Under the pieces are notes generated by a model. That model did not search any database, had not been told where the DNA came from, and saw only the letters and a program-made list of their open reading frames with translations. The position numbers were made by a program, and so were the translations under genes. Shown here one piece after another: positions 16,168-24,348 of a DNA stretch of 64,000 nt (its first letter is position 1; each line of letters begins with the position of its first letter). This DNA comes from Leifsonia sp040686855 (GTDB lineage Bacteria > Actinomycetota > Actinomycetes > Actinomycetales > Microbacteriaceae). The stretch covers positions 372,001-436,000 of the forward strand of contig NZ_JBFBOG010000002.1 of assembly GCF_040686855.1 (NCBI RefSeq), written 5' to 3'.

Positions 16168-17475
16168 ATGCCGGAGTTCACCACAGCCCAGGTCCACGCG
16201 GGGGAGTCCCGCGACGCCGCCCATGGCGCCCGGGTGACGCCCATCTACCTGACTGCCGGGTTCGAGTTCGAGAGCTTCGCCCAGGCCGAGGGTCGCTTCG
16301 GCGGGGATGAGGCCGGCTACACGTACAGCCGCTCGGGCAACCCGACCACGGCTGCGCTGGAACGCCGGGTCGCCGCCCTGGAGCGCGGTCGCGAGGCGAT
16401 CGCCGTCGGCAGCGGACAGGCGGCTCTCACGGTCGCGGTGCTCGGACTGGTGCAAGCGGGCGACTACATCCTCTCGGCGCAGAGCATCTACTCCGGCACC
16501 CGGGGCCTGTTCGAGAACGGCCTGCGCCGGCTCGGGATCGAGATCGAGTTCGTCGACGACCCCACCGACCTCGCGGAGTGGCGGCGGCGCATCCGTCCGA
16601 ACACGCGCGTGCTGTTCGGCGAGTCGATCGCGAACCCCGGCAACGAGATCCTGGACATCGAGGGCGTGGCCGCGGTCGCGCACGAGAACGGCCTGCCGCT
16701 GATCGTGGACAACACACTCGCCACCCCCTACCTGCTGCGGCCGGGCGCGCACGGCGCCGACATCGTGGTGCACTCCGCGAGCAAGTACCTCGGCGGCCAC
16801 GGCTCGACCCTCGGCGGCGTCGTCGTCGACCAGGGCAGCTACGACTGGGCCACCTCCCCGTTCCCGCACCTGACCGGGCCGGACGAGTGGCTGGAGGGGT
16901 CCAGCTACGTGGAGGCGCACGGCGCAGGCGCGTACATCGCGTTCTCCCGGTCGGTCGTCGCGAGCCTGTTCGGTCCGGTGCTGTCGCCGATGAACGCGTT
17001 CCTCATCCAGCAGGGCATCGAGACGCTGTCGCTGCGCGTGCAGCGGCAGTCGGACACCGCGCTCGCCGTGGCGCGCTGGCTGGAGGCGCAGCCCGAGGTG
17101 GTGCGCGTCGACTACGCCGGGCTCCCGTCGCATCCCGCCCACGCCCTCGCGCAGCGGTACCTGCCGCGCGGCCAGGGTGCGGTGCTCGGCTTCACCCTCT
17201 CGGGCGGCACGGACGCTGCCGCGCGGTTCTACGACGCCGTCGAGCTGTTCAGCCGGATGACGCACATCGGCGACGTGCGGTCGCTCATCCTCCACCCCGC
17301 GACCACGACCCACGGCCACCTGGCCCCGGGCGTGCGCGACGAGCTCGGCATCGGCGCCGGCCTGCTGCGCCTGTCGATCGGGCTCGAGGATGCGGACGAC
17401 CTGATCGAGGACCTGGCCCGCGGCCTCGCGGCGGCCGACACGATCGTGCCGGACGCGGTCGCGGCGGGACGGTAA
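16168..17475 (+). CDS. O-acetylhomoserine sulfhydrylase-like PLP enzyme (Cys/Met metabolism family)
   Basis: A 435-residue PLP enzyme of the cystathionine gamma-synthase family. It has YTYSRSGNPTTAALERR, the PLP-binding Asp181 (PLIVDNTLATPYLLRPGAHG) and the Schiff-base Lys206 in VVHSASKYLGGHG, plus a C-terminal HPATTTHGHLAP. The length and the GADIVVHSASKYLGGHG block favour O-acetylhomoserine (thiol)-lyase, MetY type, which makes homocysteine from sulfide or a thiol. It is followed 8 bases later by an FMN monooxygenase and then an exporter, suggesting sulfur scavenging. Confidence 0.92.
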   Translation: MPEFTTAQVHAGESRDAAHGARVTPIYLTAGFEFESFAQAEGRFGGDEAGYTYSRSGNPTTAALERRVAALERGREAIAVGSGQAALTVAVLGLVQAGDYILSAQSIYSGTRGLFENGLRRLGIEIEFVDDPTDLAEWRRRIRPNTRVLFGESIANPGNEILDIEGVAAVAHENGLPLIVDNTLATPYLLRPGAHGADIVVHSASKYLGGHGSTLGGVVVDQGSYDWATSPFPHLTGPDEWLEGSSYVEAHGAGAYIAFSRSVVASLFGPVLSPMNAFLIQQGIETLSLRVQRQSDTALAVARWLEAQPEVVRVDYAGLPSHPAHALAQRYLPRGQGAVLGFTLSGGTDAAARFYDAVELFSRMTHIGDVRSLILHPATTTHGHLAPGVRDELGIGAGLLRLSIGLEDADDLIEDLARGLAAADTIVPDAVAAGR

Positions 17476-17483
17476 GGAGAGAC

Positions 17484-18803
17484 ATGGCGCGCCTGCAGCA
17501 TTTCGGCTGGTTCTTCAGCCGCGGGTTCGGCCCGCAGGGATGGGGCCACCCGTACTGGGACTGGGGCTACGACTGGACCCGTCCCGACCTCTACCAGCAG
17601 TCCGCCCGCGAGCTCGAGCAGGCCGGCCTCGACCTGGTCATCATCGAGGACGCCCTGTCGCTCGGCTTCCCCGAGACGCTGGACCTGCGCGTGCGCGAGG
17701 CCTACGGCGGCCCGAAGCACGACCCGCTCATGCTGTCGCCGTTCCTGCTCTCGGCCACCCGGCACCTGGGCGTCGCCCCGACGATCAACGCGGGCGCCTA
17801 CCCGCCGTACGTCGCCGCGCGGCAGTTCGCCAGCCTCCACCACCTCAGCGACAACCGGCTCGGCGTGAACGTCGTCACCGACGTCGGCAGCGCCCGCCAC
17901 CTCGGCCTGCCCGCGCTGTCGCACGACGCCGCCTACGACCGCGCCGAGGAGTGGCTGACCGTCATCCGCCGGCTGTGGCACAGCTGGGACGACGGCGCGC
18001 TGATCCAGGATGCGGCGACGCGGCACTTCGCGGACGGGTCGAAGATCCGGCCGTTCGAGCACGAGGGCGAGTACTTCACACTCGCCGGTCCGCTCAACGC
18101 CATCCCCTTCGCCGAGGGCGACCCGGCGATCGTCTCACCGGGCGGCTCCCCGCGCGGCATCGCGTTCGCGGGCACCCACTCGGATGTCCAGCTGGCGCTC
18201 GCGCCGCTCGACGCGGGGAGCATCCGCGACTACCGCCTCAAAGTACGCGAGGCGGCCGCGGCCGCCGGGCGCAACCCGGACGACATCAAGGTGCTCTTCG
18301 TCTTCAAGCCGGAGGTCGTGCCCAGCGACGAGGAGGGGCGTCGCGTCGTCGAGGCGTCGAAGCATCCCACCGACGAGGAGCTGTACCGGGCGCTCGCCGG
18401 CCAGTCCAGCGACCTCGAGACCGACCTCACCGTGCTGTCGCTGGACGAGCCGTTCGACGTCTCGATCTTCGGCGACCACGTCTCGCAGGGCAGCATCAAG
18501 GGCCTCTTCGGCAAGCAGGGCATCCGCGAGGGCGTCACGCTGCGCGAGCTGATCGCGCCGAAGGTGGTCAAGGGCCGCATCGCGGACCGCGCGGGATTCG
18601 TCGGAACGGCCGAGCAGATCGCCGACTTCATCGAGGAGGTCGGGGACGAGGCCGACAACGACGGCTTCATATTCTCGGGCGACCTGCACCCGGTGACGCT
18701 GCACCGCTACCTGGACGAGCTGGTCCCCGTCCTGCGGCGGCGCGGGATCCTGCGCCGCGAGTTCGGCGACGGCGGCATCCGCGCCAACCTCTCGGACTTC
18801 TGA
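17484..18803 (+). CDS. FMN-dependent monooxygenase, NtaA/SnaA/DszA (bacterial luciferase-like) family
   Basis: This 439-residue flavin monooxygenase has the family's N-terminus (HFGWFFSRGFGPQGWGHPYW), the IIEDALSLG segment, DNRLGVNVVTDVGSARHLG and a C-terminal VGTAEQIADFIEEV. Members use reduced FMN from a separate reductase to oxygenate organosulfur compounds or chelators. AGGAGA lies 4 bases before ATG 17484. Coupling to a MetY-like enzyme points to release of sulfur from an organosulfur compound and its reuse; the exact substrate is unknown. No flavin reductase gene is nearby. Confidence 0.9.
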   Translation: MARLQHFGWFFSRGFGPQGWGHPYWDWGYDWTRPDLYQQSARELEQAGLDLVIIEDALSLGFPETLDLRVREAYGGPKHDPLMLSPFLLSATRHLGVAPTINAGAYPPYVAARQFASLHHLSDNRLGVNVVTDVGSARHLGLPALSHDAAYDRAEEWLTVIRRLWHSWDDGALIQDAATRHFADGSKIRPFEHEGEYFTLAGPLNAIPFAEGDPAIVSPGGSPRGIAFAGTHSDVQLALAPLDAGSIRDYRLKVREAAAAAGRNPDDIKVLFVFKPEVVPSDEEGRRVVEASKHPTDEELYRALAGQSSDLETDLTVLSLDEPFDVSIFGDHVSQGSIKGLFGKQGIREGVTLRELIAPKVVKGRIADRAGFVGTAEQIADFIEEVGDEADNDGFIFSGDLHPVTLHRYLDELVPVLRRRGILRREFGDGGIRANLSDF

Positions 18804-18807
18804 CCCG

Positions 18808-19749
18808 GTGGCGCGCCCGGCCGCCGGCCTCGCGATCATGCTGGCGGCGCAGCTGTCGTTCAGCACGAGCAGCATCCTGCTGAAGCCGCTGCTGGATGCG
18901 GGATGGTCGCCCGCGGCGGCGGTCGCCGTGCGCGTCGCGGTCGGTGGAGCGCTGCTCGTGGCGCCCGCGCTCGTGGCGCTGCGCGGGAGCCTGCTTCGAC
19001 TGCTGCGTGAGTGGCGGCTGGTGCTCGGCTACGGGCTGATCGCGGTCGCCGGGACGCAGGTGCTCTACTTCGCAGCGGTCCAGCGGCTGCCGGTGGCGGT
19101 CGCGCTGCTCATCCAGTACTCGGCGCCGGTGCTGATCGTCGGGCTGGGCTGGGTGCGCGGGGTGCGCGTGCGCGCGATGGTCGTCGCGGGCGCGGTGGCG
19201 GCCGTCGTCGGCGTCGTGCTGGTGGTCGATCCATTCGGTTCGGGCGGGGCGATGGATGCGGTGGGCGTCGCGCTCGCGCTGGCGGCGGCCGTGTGCCTGG
19301 CCGGCTACTACCTCATCTCGGCGCGGCCGACGCCTGGCCTGCCGCCGCTTGCGCTGGTGAGTGCGGGCCTCCTGGTCGGGGCCGCGGCGACGATGGTCGT
19401 CGGTCTGACCGGGCTGCTGCCGTTGACGGCCTCGTCGGAGCCGGTCGTCCTCGGCGGCGCGACCCTGCCGTGGTGGCTGCCGATGCTGATCGTCGCGGTC
19501 GTGGCGACCGCGGTCGCCTACTCGCTCAGCCTCGCCGGCTCGCGGCGGCTGGGATCCAGGCTGGCGTCGTTCGCCGGGCTGACCGAGGTCGTGTTCGCGG
19601 CGGCGCTGGCGTGGGTGCTGCTGGGCGAGGTGCCGGGGCCGCTGCAGGTGGTCGGCGGCGCGTGCATCCTCGCCGGTATGGTGCTGGTGCGGTGGGGGGA
19701 ACCGGCGGTGGCGCGCGCGCCCGATGCCGAGTTGGAGCCCGTGCCCTAG
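18808..19749 (+). CDS. EamA/DMT-family transporter
   Basis: A 313-residue membrane protein with ten hydrophobic helices in two EamA repeats. Typical segments are QLSFSTSSILLKPLLDAGWS, GTQVLYFAAVQRLPVAVAL and the repeat-2 GSRLASFAGLTEVVFAAALA. It starts with GTG 4 bases after the monooxygenase stop and probably belongs to that operon. Family members export amino acids or metabolites. It is a close paralogue of the gene at 20362. Its stop overlaps that of the convergent CGNR gene within CCTAGG. Confidence 0.88.
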   Translation: MARPAAGLAIMLAAQLSFSTSSILLKPLLDAGWSPAAAVAVRVAVGGALLVAPALVALRGSLLRLLREWRLVLGYGLIAVAGTQVLYFAAVQRLPVAVALLIQYSAPVLIVGLGWVRGVRVRAMVVAGAVAAVVGVVLVVDPFGSGGAMDAVGVALALAAAVCLAGYYLISARPTPGLPPLALVSAGLLVGAAATMVVGLTGLLPLTASSEPVVLGGATLPWWLPMLIVAVVATAVAYSLSLAGSRRLGSRLASFAGLTEVVFAAALAWVLLGEVPGPLQVVGGACILAGMVLVRWGEPAVARAPDAELEPVP

Positions 19750-20300
19750 GCCTCCTGCTCTTTGCGCGCCCGGAACGCGATCATGTTCATGCGGTTGCCG
19801 CAGCGGACGCTGCAGAACCGCTTCGATCCGTTGCGGGAGAGGTCGAGCACCAGCCCGGTGCAGTCGTCCGCGGCGCAGACCCGCAGCCTCCCGGTCTCGC
19901 CGGAGCGGATCACGTCGACCAGGGCCAGCGCGATCTCGACGCGGATGCGCTCGGCGAGGGGCGCGTCCTGGGCCGTGGCGTGCAGGTGCCAGTCGATGCC
20001 GTCATGCCGCATCAGATAGGGGAGCGCCCGCGCTTCGGCGAGCATGGCGTTCACCTCGAGCGCGGCGGCGTCCCGGTCGAGGGCCCAGGTGCGCTGGATG
20101 CGCTCCCGCGTCGCGCGCACCTCGCGCAGCTCCGCCTTGTCGCCGTCGACCCGCCCGGAGTACCGGTTCTCTCGCAGCAGGGTGGCCAGCTGGTCCGTCG
20201 TGGCGAGCTCGTCCTCGCCGCTGCGGGAGGCGCCGGGGTCGGTGTCGCAGAGCGCGACGGCGAACTCCAGCGCGTCCACTGTGTCAGGGGCAAAATGCAA
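19746..20300 (-). CDS. CGNR zinc-finger (ABATE-domain) probable regulator
   Basis: A 184-residue protein. The C-terminal CGNR zinc finger is clear (LRVCAADDCTGLVLDLSR, then KRFCSVRCGNRMNMIAFR) and resembles a DNA-binding treble clef. The N-terminal part fits the stress-linked ABATE domain. The start is TTG 20300, set by AGGAG 6 bases upstream. It is divergent from the second EamA exporter and probably controls it. The protein family is mostly actinobacterial, which supports the taxonomic guess. Confidence 0.9.
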   Translation of the reverse strand: MHFAPDTVDALEFAVALCDTDPGASRSGEDELATTDQLATLLRENRYSGRVDGDKAELREVRATRERIQRTWALDRDAAALEVNAMLAEARALPYLMRHDGIDWHLHATAQDAPLAERIRVEIALALVDVIRSGETGRLRVCAADDCTGLVLDLSRNGSKRFCSVRCGNRMNMIAFRARKEQEA

Positions 20301-20329
20301 GTTGACTCCTTACGCTGAACGGGTCTAGC

Positions 20330-20359
20330 GTCAGGACCATCATCCCTTACGATCCTGAC
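20330..20359. promoter_or_regulatory. Inverted repeat between CGNR regulator and EamA exporter
   Basis: GTCAGGA (20330-20336) and TCCTGAC (20353-20359) are perfect arms with a 16-base gap. The right arm covers the stretch between the probable -10 TACGAT (20348-20353) and GTG 20362. This fits an operator for the divergent regulator. Confidence 0.45.
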
Positions 20360-20361
20360 AG

Positions 20362-21339
20362 GTGAGTCACATGCAGCAGCGCCACCCGGCCTCCGTCGGC
20401 CTCCTCATCGCTGTGGTCGCCGCCGCGTCGTTCGGAATGTCGGGCGCGTTCATCAAGCCGCTGCTCGAGAGCGGATGGTCGCCGGTCGCAGCCGTGACGG
20501 CCCGCGCGGCGATCGGCGGCATCGTGCTGCTGCCCTTCGCGCTGGTCTCCGTGCGCGGGAAGTGGCGTGCGGTCTGGCGCGGACGCTGGCGGCTGCTCGG
20601 GATGGCGCTGATCGGCGTGGCCGGGACCCAGGTGCTGTACTTCGCGGCGATCCAGCGCATCCCGGTCAGCACGGGCATCCTGGTGGAGTACCTGGCGCCG
20701 GTGCTGCTCGTCGCGGTGGCGTGGGCGCGGACGCGGAAGGCGCCGGCTCCGGTCGTCCTGATCGGCGCCGTGGTCGCGGCCGCCGGTCTCGTGCTGGTCG
20801 TGGCGCCGGGCGGCGGGGGTGCGCTGGACCCGCTCGGGCTGCTGCTCGCCATCACGGCCATGGTCGGCTGCGCCGCCTTCTATGTGATCGCCGCGCGCCC
20901 GAGCGACGGGCTGCCGCCGGTCGCGCTCGCCGCCGGCGGGCTGCTGCTCGGCGCGGTCGCGTTGGGGCTCGTCGGGCTGACCGGCGTGCTCCCGGTGACC
21001 GTGAGCTTCGCCGACGTCCCGCTGTTCGGCGGGCAGACGCCCTGGTGGATTCCGCTCGTCATCGTCGGCGTCATCGCCACCGCGGTCGCCTACGCCTCCA
21101 GCATCACGGCGACGGAACTGCTCGGGTCGCGGCTCGCCTCCTTCACCGGTCTCCTGGAGGTCGTCGCGGCGACGCTGTACGCGTGGCTGCTGCTCGGCGA
21201 GCAGCTGGGGCCGGCGCAGCTGCTCGGAGGCCTGCTCATCCTGGGCGGGATCGCCCTGGTGCGGGCCGACCGGGGCGACGCACCACGGCCGGAAAGATCC
21301 CGCAGTCGGTCCCGCGCCGGCGCGGAGGTCTTCCGCTAG
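20362..21339 (+). CDS. EamA/DMT-family transporter (paralogue of the 18808 gene)
   Basis: A 325-residue membrane protein with two EamA repeats. Diagnostic segments are VAAASFGMSGAFIKPLLESG, GTQVLYFAAIQRIPVSTGIL, GYVIAARPSDG-like text and LGSRLASFTGLLEVVAATLY. The same blocks occur in the gene 1.5 kb upstream, so the two are duplicates. The start is GTG 20362 (ATG 20371 also possible), 8 bases after TACGAT and likely near-leaderless. It probably exports a small metabolite under control of the divergent CGNR protein. Confidence 0.88.
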   Translation: MSHMQQRHPASVGLLIAVVAAASFGMSGAFIKPLLESGWSPVAAVTARAAIGGIVLLPFALVSVRGKWRAVWRGRWRLLGMALIGVAGTQVLYFAAIQRIPVSTGILVEYLAPVLLVAVAWARTRKAPAPVVLIGAVVAAAGLVLVVAPGGGGALDPLGLLLAITAMVGCAAFYVIAARPSDGLPPVALAAGGLLLGAVALGLVGLTGVLPVTVSFADVPLFGGQTPWWIPLVIVGVIATAVAYASSITATELLGSRLASFTGLLEVVAATLYAWLLLGEQLGPAQLLGGLLILGGIALVRADRGDAPRPERSRSRSRAGAEVFR

Positions 21340-21378
21340 GCTGACAGGCTCGGCGCCGCCGGGCGGAAGGAGCCGTCC

Positions 21379-22206
21379 ATGTCCGTCTACACCGACGCCA
21401 ACCGCGCCAACTGGGACGACCGCGCCACCCTGCACGCCGACCGCGGCGACCACGGCTACCGCATCTCGCAGTACATCGCCGACCGCTCGGCGATCTCGGA
21501 CGTCGTGCGGTTCGACCTGCCGCGCCTGGGTTCAGTGGAGGGCCTGCGCGCCGTGCACCTGCAGTGCCATATCGGCACGGACACCCTCTCGCTTGCACGG
21601 CTCGGCGCCCGGGCGACCGGCCTCGACTTCTCGGCGAATGCGATCGACGAGGCGCGGCGGCTCGTGGCCGACACGGGCGACGACGTCGACTTCGTCGTGG
21701 CCGACGTCTACGACGCCGCGGACGTGCTGGCACCCGGGTCGTTCGACCTCGTCTACACCGGCGTCGGTGCGCTGTGCTGGCTTCCGAGCGTCGACCGCTG
21801 GGCGCAGGTCGTCGCCTCCCTGCTGGCGCCGGGAGGCGCGCTGCATCTGCGGGAGGGCCACCCCATCCTCTGGTCGATGGACGAGCGCCTGGACGACGAC
21901 CTGCACCTCCGGTTCCCGTATTGGGAGCGCGAGCAGCCGCTGGAGTGGGACGACGACTCCACCTACGTCGAGACCACGCGCCCGCTGACCGCGACGCGCA
22001 CCTACGAGTGGAACCACTCCCTGGGCGAGATAGTCACTGCGCTGATCCGCGCCGGCCTGCGGATCGACCTGCTGGAGGAGCACGACAGCGTGCCGTGGGA
22101 GACGCTGCCCGGGCAGATGGTCGAGCGCGACGGCGAGTTCGTGCTCGCGGCGCTCGACGGCGTCGCTCCGCTCAGTTACACGCTGCGCGCGTCCAAGGCG
22201 GCCTGA
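21379..22206 (+). CDS. Class I SAM-dependent methyltransferase
   Basis: A 275-residue methyltransferase. Motif I is VHLQCHIGTDTLSLARLGA (about 59-77), followed by the acidic loop GLDFSANAIDEARR, motif II VVADVYDA and the post-motif SLLAPGGALHLREGHP. The N-terminus VYTDANRANWDDRA is typical of a group of uncharacterised actinobacterial methyltransferases. GGAAGGAG lies 7 bases before ATG 21379. The substrate cannot be told from sequence, and no operon partner helps. Confidence 0.9.
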   Translation: MSVYTDANRANWDDRATLHADRGDHGYRISQYIADRSAISDVVRFDLPRLGSVEGLRAVHLQCHIGTDTLSLARLGARATGLDFSANAIDEARRLVADTGDDVDFVVADVYDAADVLAPGSFDLVYTGVGALCWLPSVDRWAQVVASLLAPGGALHLREGHPILWSMDERLDDDLHLRFPYWEREQPLEWDDDSTYVETTRPLTATRTYEWNHSLGEIVTALIRAGLRIDLLEEHDSVPWETLPGQMVERDGEFVLAALDGVAPLSYTLRASKAA

Positions 22207-22248
22207 CAACCCCTTGCCGCGCGTCCGATCCGCGCCGAAGGTGGGCTC

Positions 22249-22524
22249 ATGGATGCGACAGGCAGGGACGAGGACCGGCGCGGGCACGACGAGGACAAGT
22301 CGACGATCGACGTGCGCCTGACCGGTGTCCGCGACCCGAAGGACCCGGATGGACTGCTGACCGTCGAGCAGGACACCGAGCGCCCCGACCCGGCGCGGTA
22401 CGGAGAGCCGGAGACGGACACCCTGGAGCGCGAGCGCGCGTACTTCGCGCGTCTGGGCGGTGACGGCTCTGCGGAGGAGCTGCCCGAGGTGCCGCCGAAG
22501 CGCGGCGTCACCGGGCTGGGCTGA
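22249..22524 (+). CDS. Small acidic hypothetical protein
   Basis: A 91-residue, very acidic and Arg-rich protein (GRDEDRRGHDEDKSTIDVRL; later DTLERERAYFARLGGDGSAE). It is probably largely disordered and has no signal peptide or membrane helix. It sits between the methyltransferase and the DUF302 gene on the same strand. Codon choice (G or C in most third positions) matches its neighbours. No family is recognised. Confidence 0.6.
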   Translation: MDATGRDEDRRGHDEDKSTIDVRLTGVRDPKDPDGLLTVEQDTERPDPARYGEPETDTLERERAYFARLGGDGSAEELPEVPPKRGVTGLG

Positions 22525-22570
22525 ACCGGCCCGGACTGACCCGGCCGCGCCGACGGGGAAGAATGGGGTG

Positions 22571-23101
22571 ATGGCCCTCCCCGCGACCGAGCGCATCGTC
22601 CCCGTCCCGGTGAACCGCATCGAGCTCGAGGCCGCGGTCGCCTTCGGAACCCTGCGCCGCGCCTTCGAGGCCGAAGTGCCGCCCCTAGACGTGGCGCACC
22701 TCCGCGAACTGCTCTCGCAGGGCGCGGACTGGCGACGGCTGACACTCGAGACGGCCGGGCCCGGCATCCACCGCTTCGTCCGGTTCTGGACCGAGCACCC
22801 GACCCCGCTCATGCGCGTCGGCGGCGCGGACATCCCCAGCGCCGTGTACCTGATCGGCGACTATGCGACGGCCGCGCGCATGTTCCGCCACGACGCGGGA
22901 ACGCTGCTGTACACGCCGCTCCGGGTCGAGCTGCATGCCACCCGCGGGGGCGGGACGGTGCTCAGCGTCGACCAGCCGAGCAGCCGCCTGGGCAGCTTCG
23001 GCAACAACAAGGTCACCCAGGCCGGTTTCGAACTCGACCGGATGCTGGGCGATCTGCTCGAGGAGCTGGACCTGCCGCGCCCGAGCGTCCTGCGCCGCTA
23101 G
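22571..23101 (+). CDS. DUF302-like protein
   Basis: A 176-residue protein. The C-terminal half has a DUF302-like pattern with TLLYTPLRVELHATRGGGTV and VDQPSSRLGSFGNNKVTQAG, in which the conserved turn leads into a long final helix. The role of the family is unknown. ATG 22571 is preceded by GGGG and an AAGAAT box at leaderless spacing. Its stop TAG at 23099-23101 sits in GCTAGC, where a minus-strand TAG also lies, as at two other convergent pairs in this window. Confidence 0.7.
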   Translation: MALPATERIVPVPVNRIELEAAVAFGTLRRAFEAEVPPLDVAHLRELLSQGADWRRLTLETAGPGIHRFVRFWTEHPTPLMRVGGADIPSAVYLIGDYATAARMFRHDAGTLLYTPLRVELHATRGGGTVLSVDQPSSRLGSFGNNKVTQAGFELDRMLGDLLEELDLPRPSVLRR

Positions 23102-23308
23102 CCGGCGTCGGACCTGATCGGGATCGGGGACGTCCGGCCCGGTGACCGCGACATCGCAGCGGTACCACGTGCCGGCGATGCCGCCGACGTCCACCCACGA
23201 CCGCACGATCTCGTAGCGCCGCGGGACGTCGCCCTGCGTCGGCTGCTGCTGGATCGCGTCCGCAAGCGCCGCGTCGAAACCCTCCTGCGATGAACCCGTG
23301 ACCAGCAT
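22685..23308 (-). CDS. Dodecin-like small protein; C-terminal extent unresolved
   Basis: From ATG 23308, set by GGGAGG 5 bases upstream, the first 65 or so residues look like a genuine small protein: LVTGSSQEGFDAALADAI resembles the dodecin motif GTS-xE-S-(W/F)-xxA, followed by RYEIVRSWVDVGG and YRCDVAVTG. The frame then runs on for about 140 residues antisense to the DUF302 gene, which is improbable. A one-base shift near 23105-23130 would end the protein at a TAG at 23098-23100, at about 70 residues, the dodecin size. Dodecins bind flavins. Confidence 0.4.
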   Translation of the reverse strand: MLVTGSSQEGFDAALADAIQQQPTQGDVPRRYEIVRSWVDVGGIAGTWYRCDVAVTGPDVPDPDQVRRRLAAQDARARQVQLLEQIAQHPVEFETGLGDLVVAEAAQAAARLVDAEHRPAPAGGMQLDPERRVQQRSRVVAEHARGRRIVADQVHGAGDVRAADAHERGRVLGPEPDEAVDAGPGRLECQPSPVRALREQFAEVRHV

Positions 23309-23354
23309 GGGACCCTCCCTTCCCGGCTCATCGGCGAGCCGGCCCAGCGGAACG

Positions 23355-24278
23355 CTACGCCCCGGCGCGTGGGCGCGGCAATCGCCGTTCCGGCCGGTGG
23401 GCCGCCCGGATCCGGCGTGCGAGGCGCGGGCCCTGGGAGACGACCACGACCCCGGCGATCACGATCGCGCCGCCGAGCAGTTCGAGGGGCACGGGGACGT
23501 CGCCCAGCCAGACCCACGCGAGGAGCACGGCTACGGGCGAGACGAGGTACAGCAGCGACGTCGAGACCGCGACCGGAAGGCGTCCGACGGCGTAGCCCCA
23601 CAGCACGAACCCCGCCGCCGAGGGCAGAAGGCCGAGATAGACGGCCGCCATCCACCCGGACATCGGGGCGGTCAGCAGCGCGTCCCATCCGAAGGGGACC
23701 AGAGGGAGGGTCATCAGGGTGCCCGCGACCATCGTGTAGGTCGCGACCTCCAGGCCGGTCCGGGTGCGCAGCAGGGGACGCTGCAGCGGATGGTAGATGC
23801 CCTGCACGATCATGGCGGCCACCGCGATCCACACGGCGGCGCTGAGGCTGACGCCGGCGCGCGACAGGCACACGATCAGCACGCCGGCGAGCGCGATCAC
23901 GCCGCCCGCGATGGTCAGGGGACTGATCCGTTCGCCGAACAGCACGCGAGCGACCGCGACCGAGACCAGCGGCGCGGCCGCGACGATGATGCTGGCGGTA
24001 CCCGCGGGGACGTGGAGCTCGCTCTCGTTCAGCAGCAGCTGGTAGGCGGTCATCCCGAAGAATCCGGCCGCCACCACCCAGCCGAGATCGCGGACACGGG
24101 GTGGTCGGATCCGCGCGACCGCGGCCACCAGCAGCAGGGCCACCGCGGCGACCGCCAGCCGCACGAAGGAGAGACCGACCACGCCGAGCGCTGGGGCGGC
24201 GACCTGGATGGCGGGGAACGCACTCGCCCAGAGGAGCACCACGGCCAGGCCCGCGGCGACGGCGCGATCGATTCTCAT
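23355..24278 (-). CDS. EamA/DMT-family transporter
   Basis: A 307-residue membrane protein with two EamA repeats (LAVVLLWASAFPAIQVAAPA at the N-terminus; LPVAVSTSLLYLVSPVAVLL near the end) and a basic C-terminal tail. ATG 24278 is preferred; a GTG at 24311 is in frame. It is divergent from a LysR regulator with about 70 bases between them. This is the classic layout of a LysR protein controlling an exporter of a metabolite or toxic compound. Confidence 0.88.
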   Translation of the reverse strand: MRIDRAVAAGLAVVLLWASAFPAIQVAAPALGVVGLSFVRLAVAAVALLLVAAVARIRPPRVRDLGWVVAAGFFGMTAYQLLLNESELHVPAGTASIIVAAAPLVSVAVARVLFGERISPLTIAGGVIALAGVLIVCLSRAGVSLSAAVWIAVAAMIVQGIYHPLQRPLLRTRTGLEVATYTMVAGTLMTLPLVPFGWDALLTAPMSGWMAAVYLGLLPSAAGFVLWGYAVGRLPVAVSTSLLYLVSPVAVLLAWVWLGDVPVPLELLGGAIVIAGVVVVSQGPRLARRIRAAHRPERRLPRPRAGA

Positions 24279-24336
24279 GACCCGATGCTCGCGTCCTCGA
24301 CAGATAAGCACCAGTGACTATTTTTTATCTGAACTG

Positions 24337-24342
24337 TAAGCT
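24337..24342 (+). promoter_or_regulatory. -10 box for the LysR gene (leaderless)
   Basis: TAAGCT at 24337-24342 is followed by 6 bases and ATG 24349. GTGACT at 24314-24319 is a plausible -35 with a 17-base spacer. This supports 24349 rather than the GTG at 24346 as start. Confidence 0.55.
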
Positions 24343-24348
24343 GGGGTG

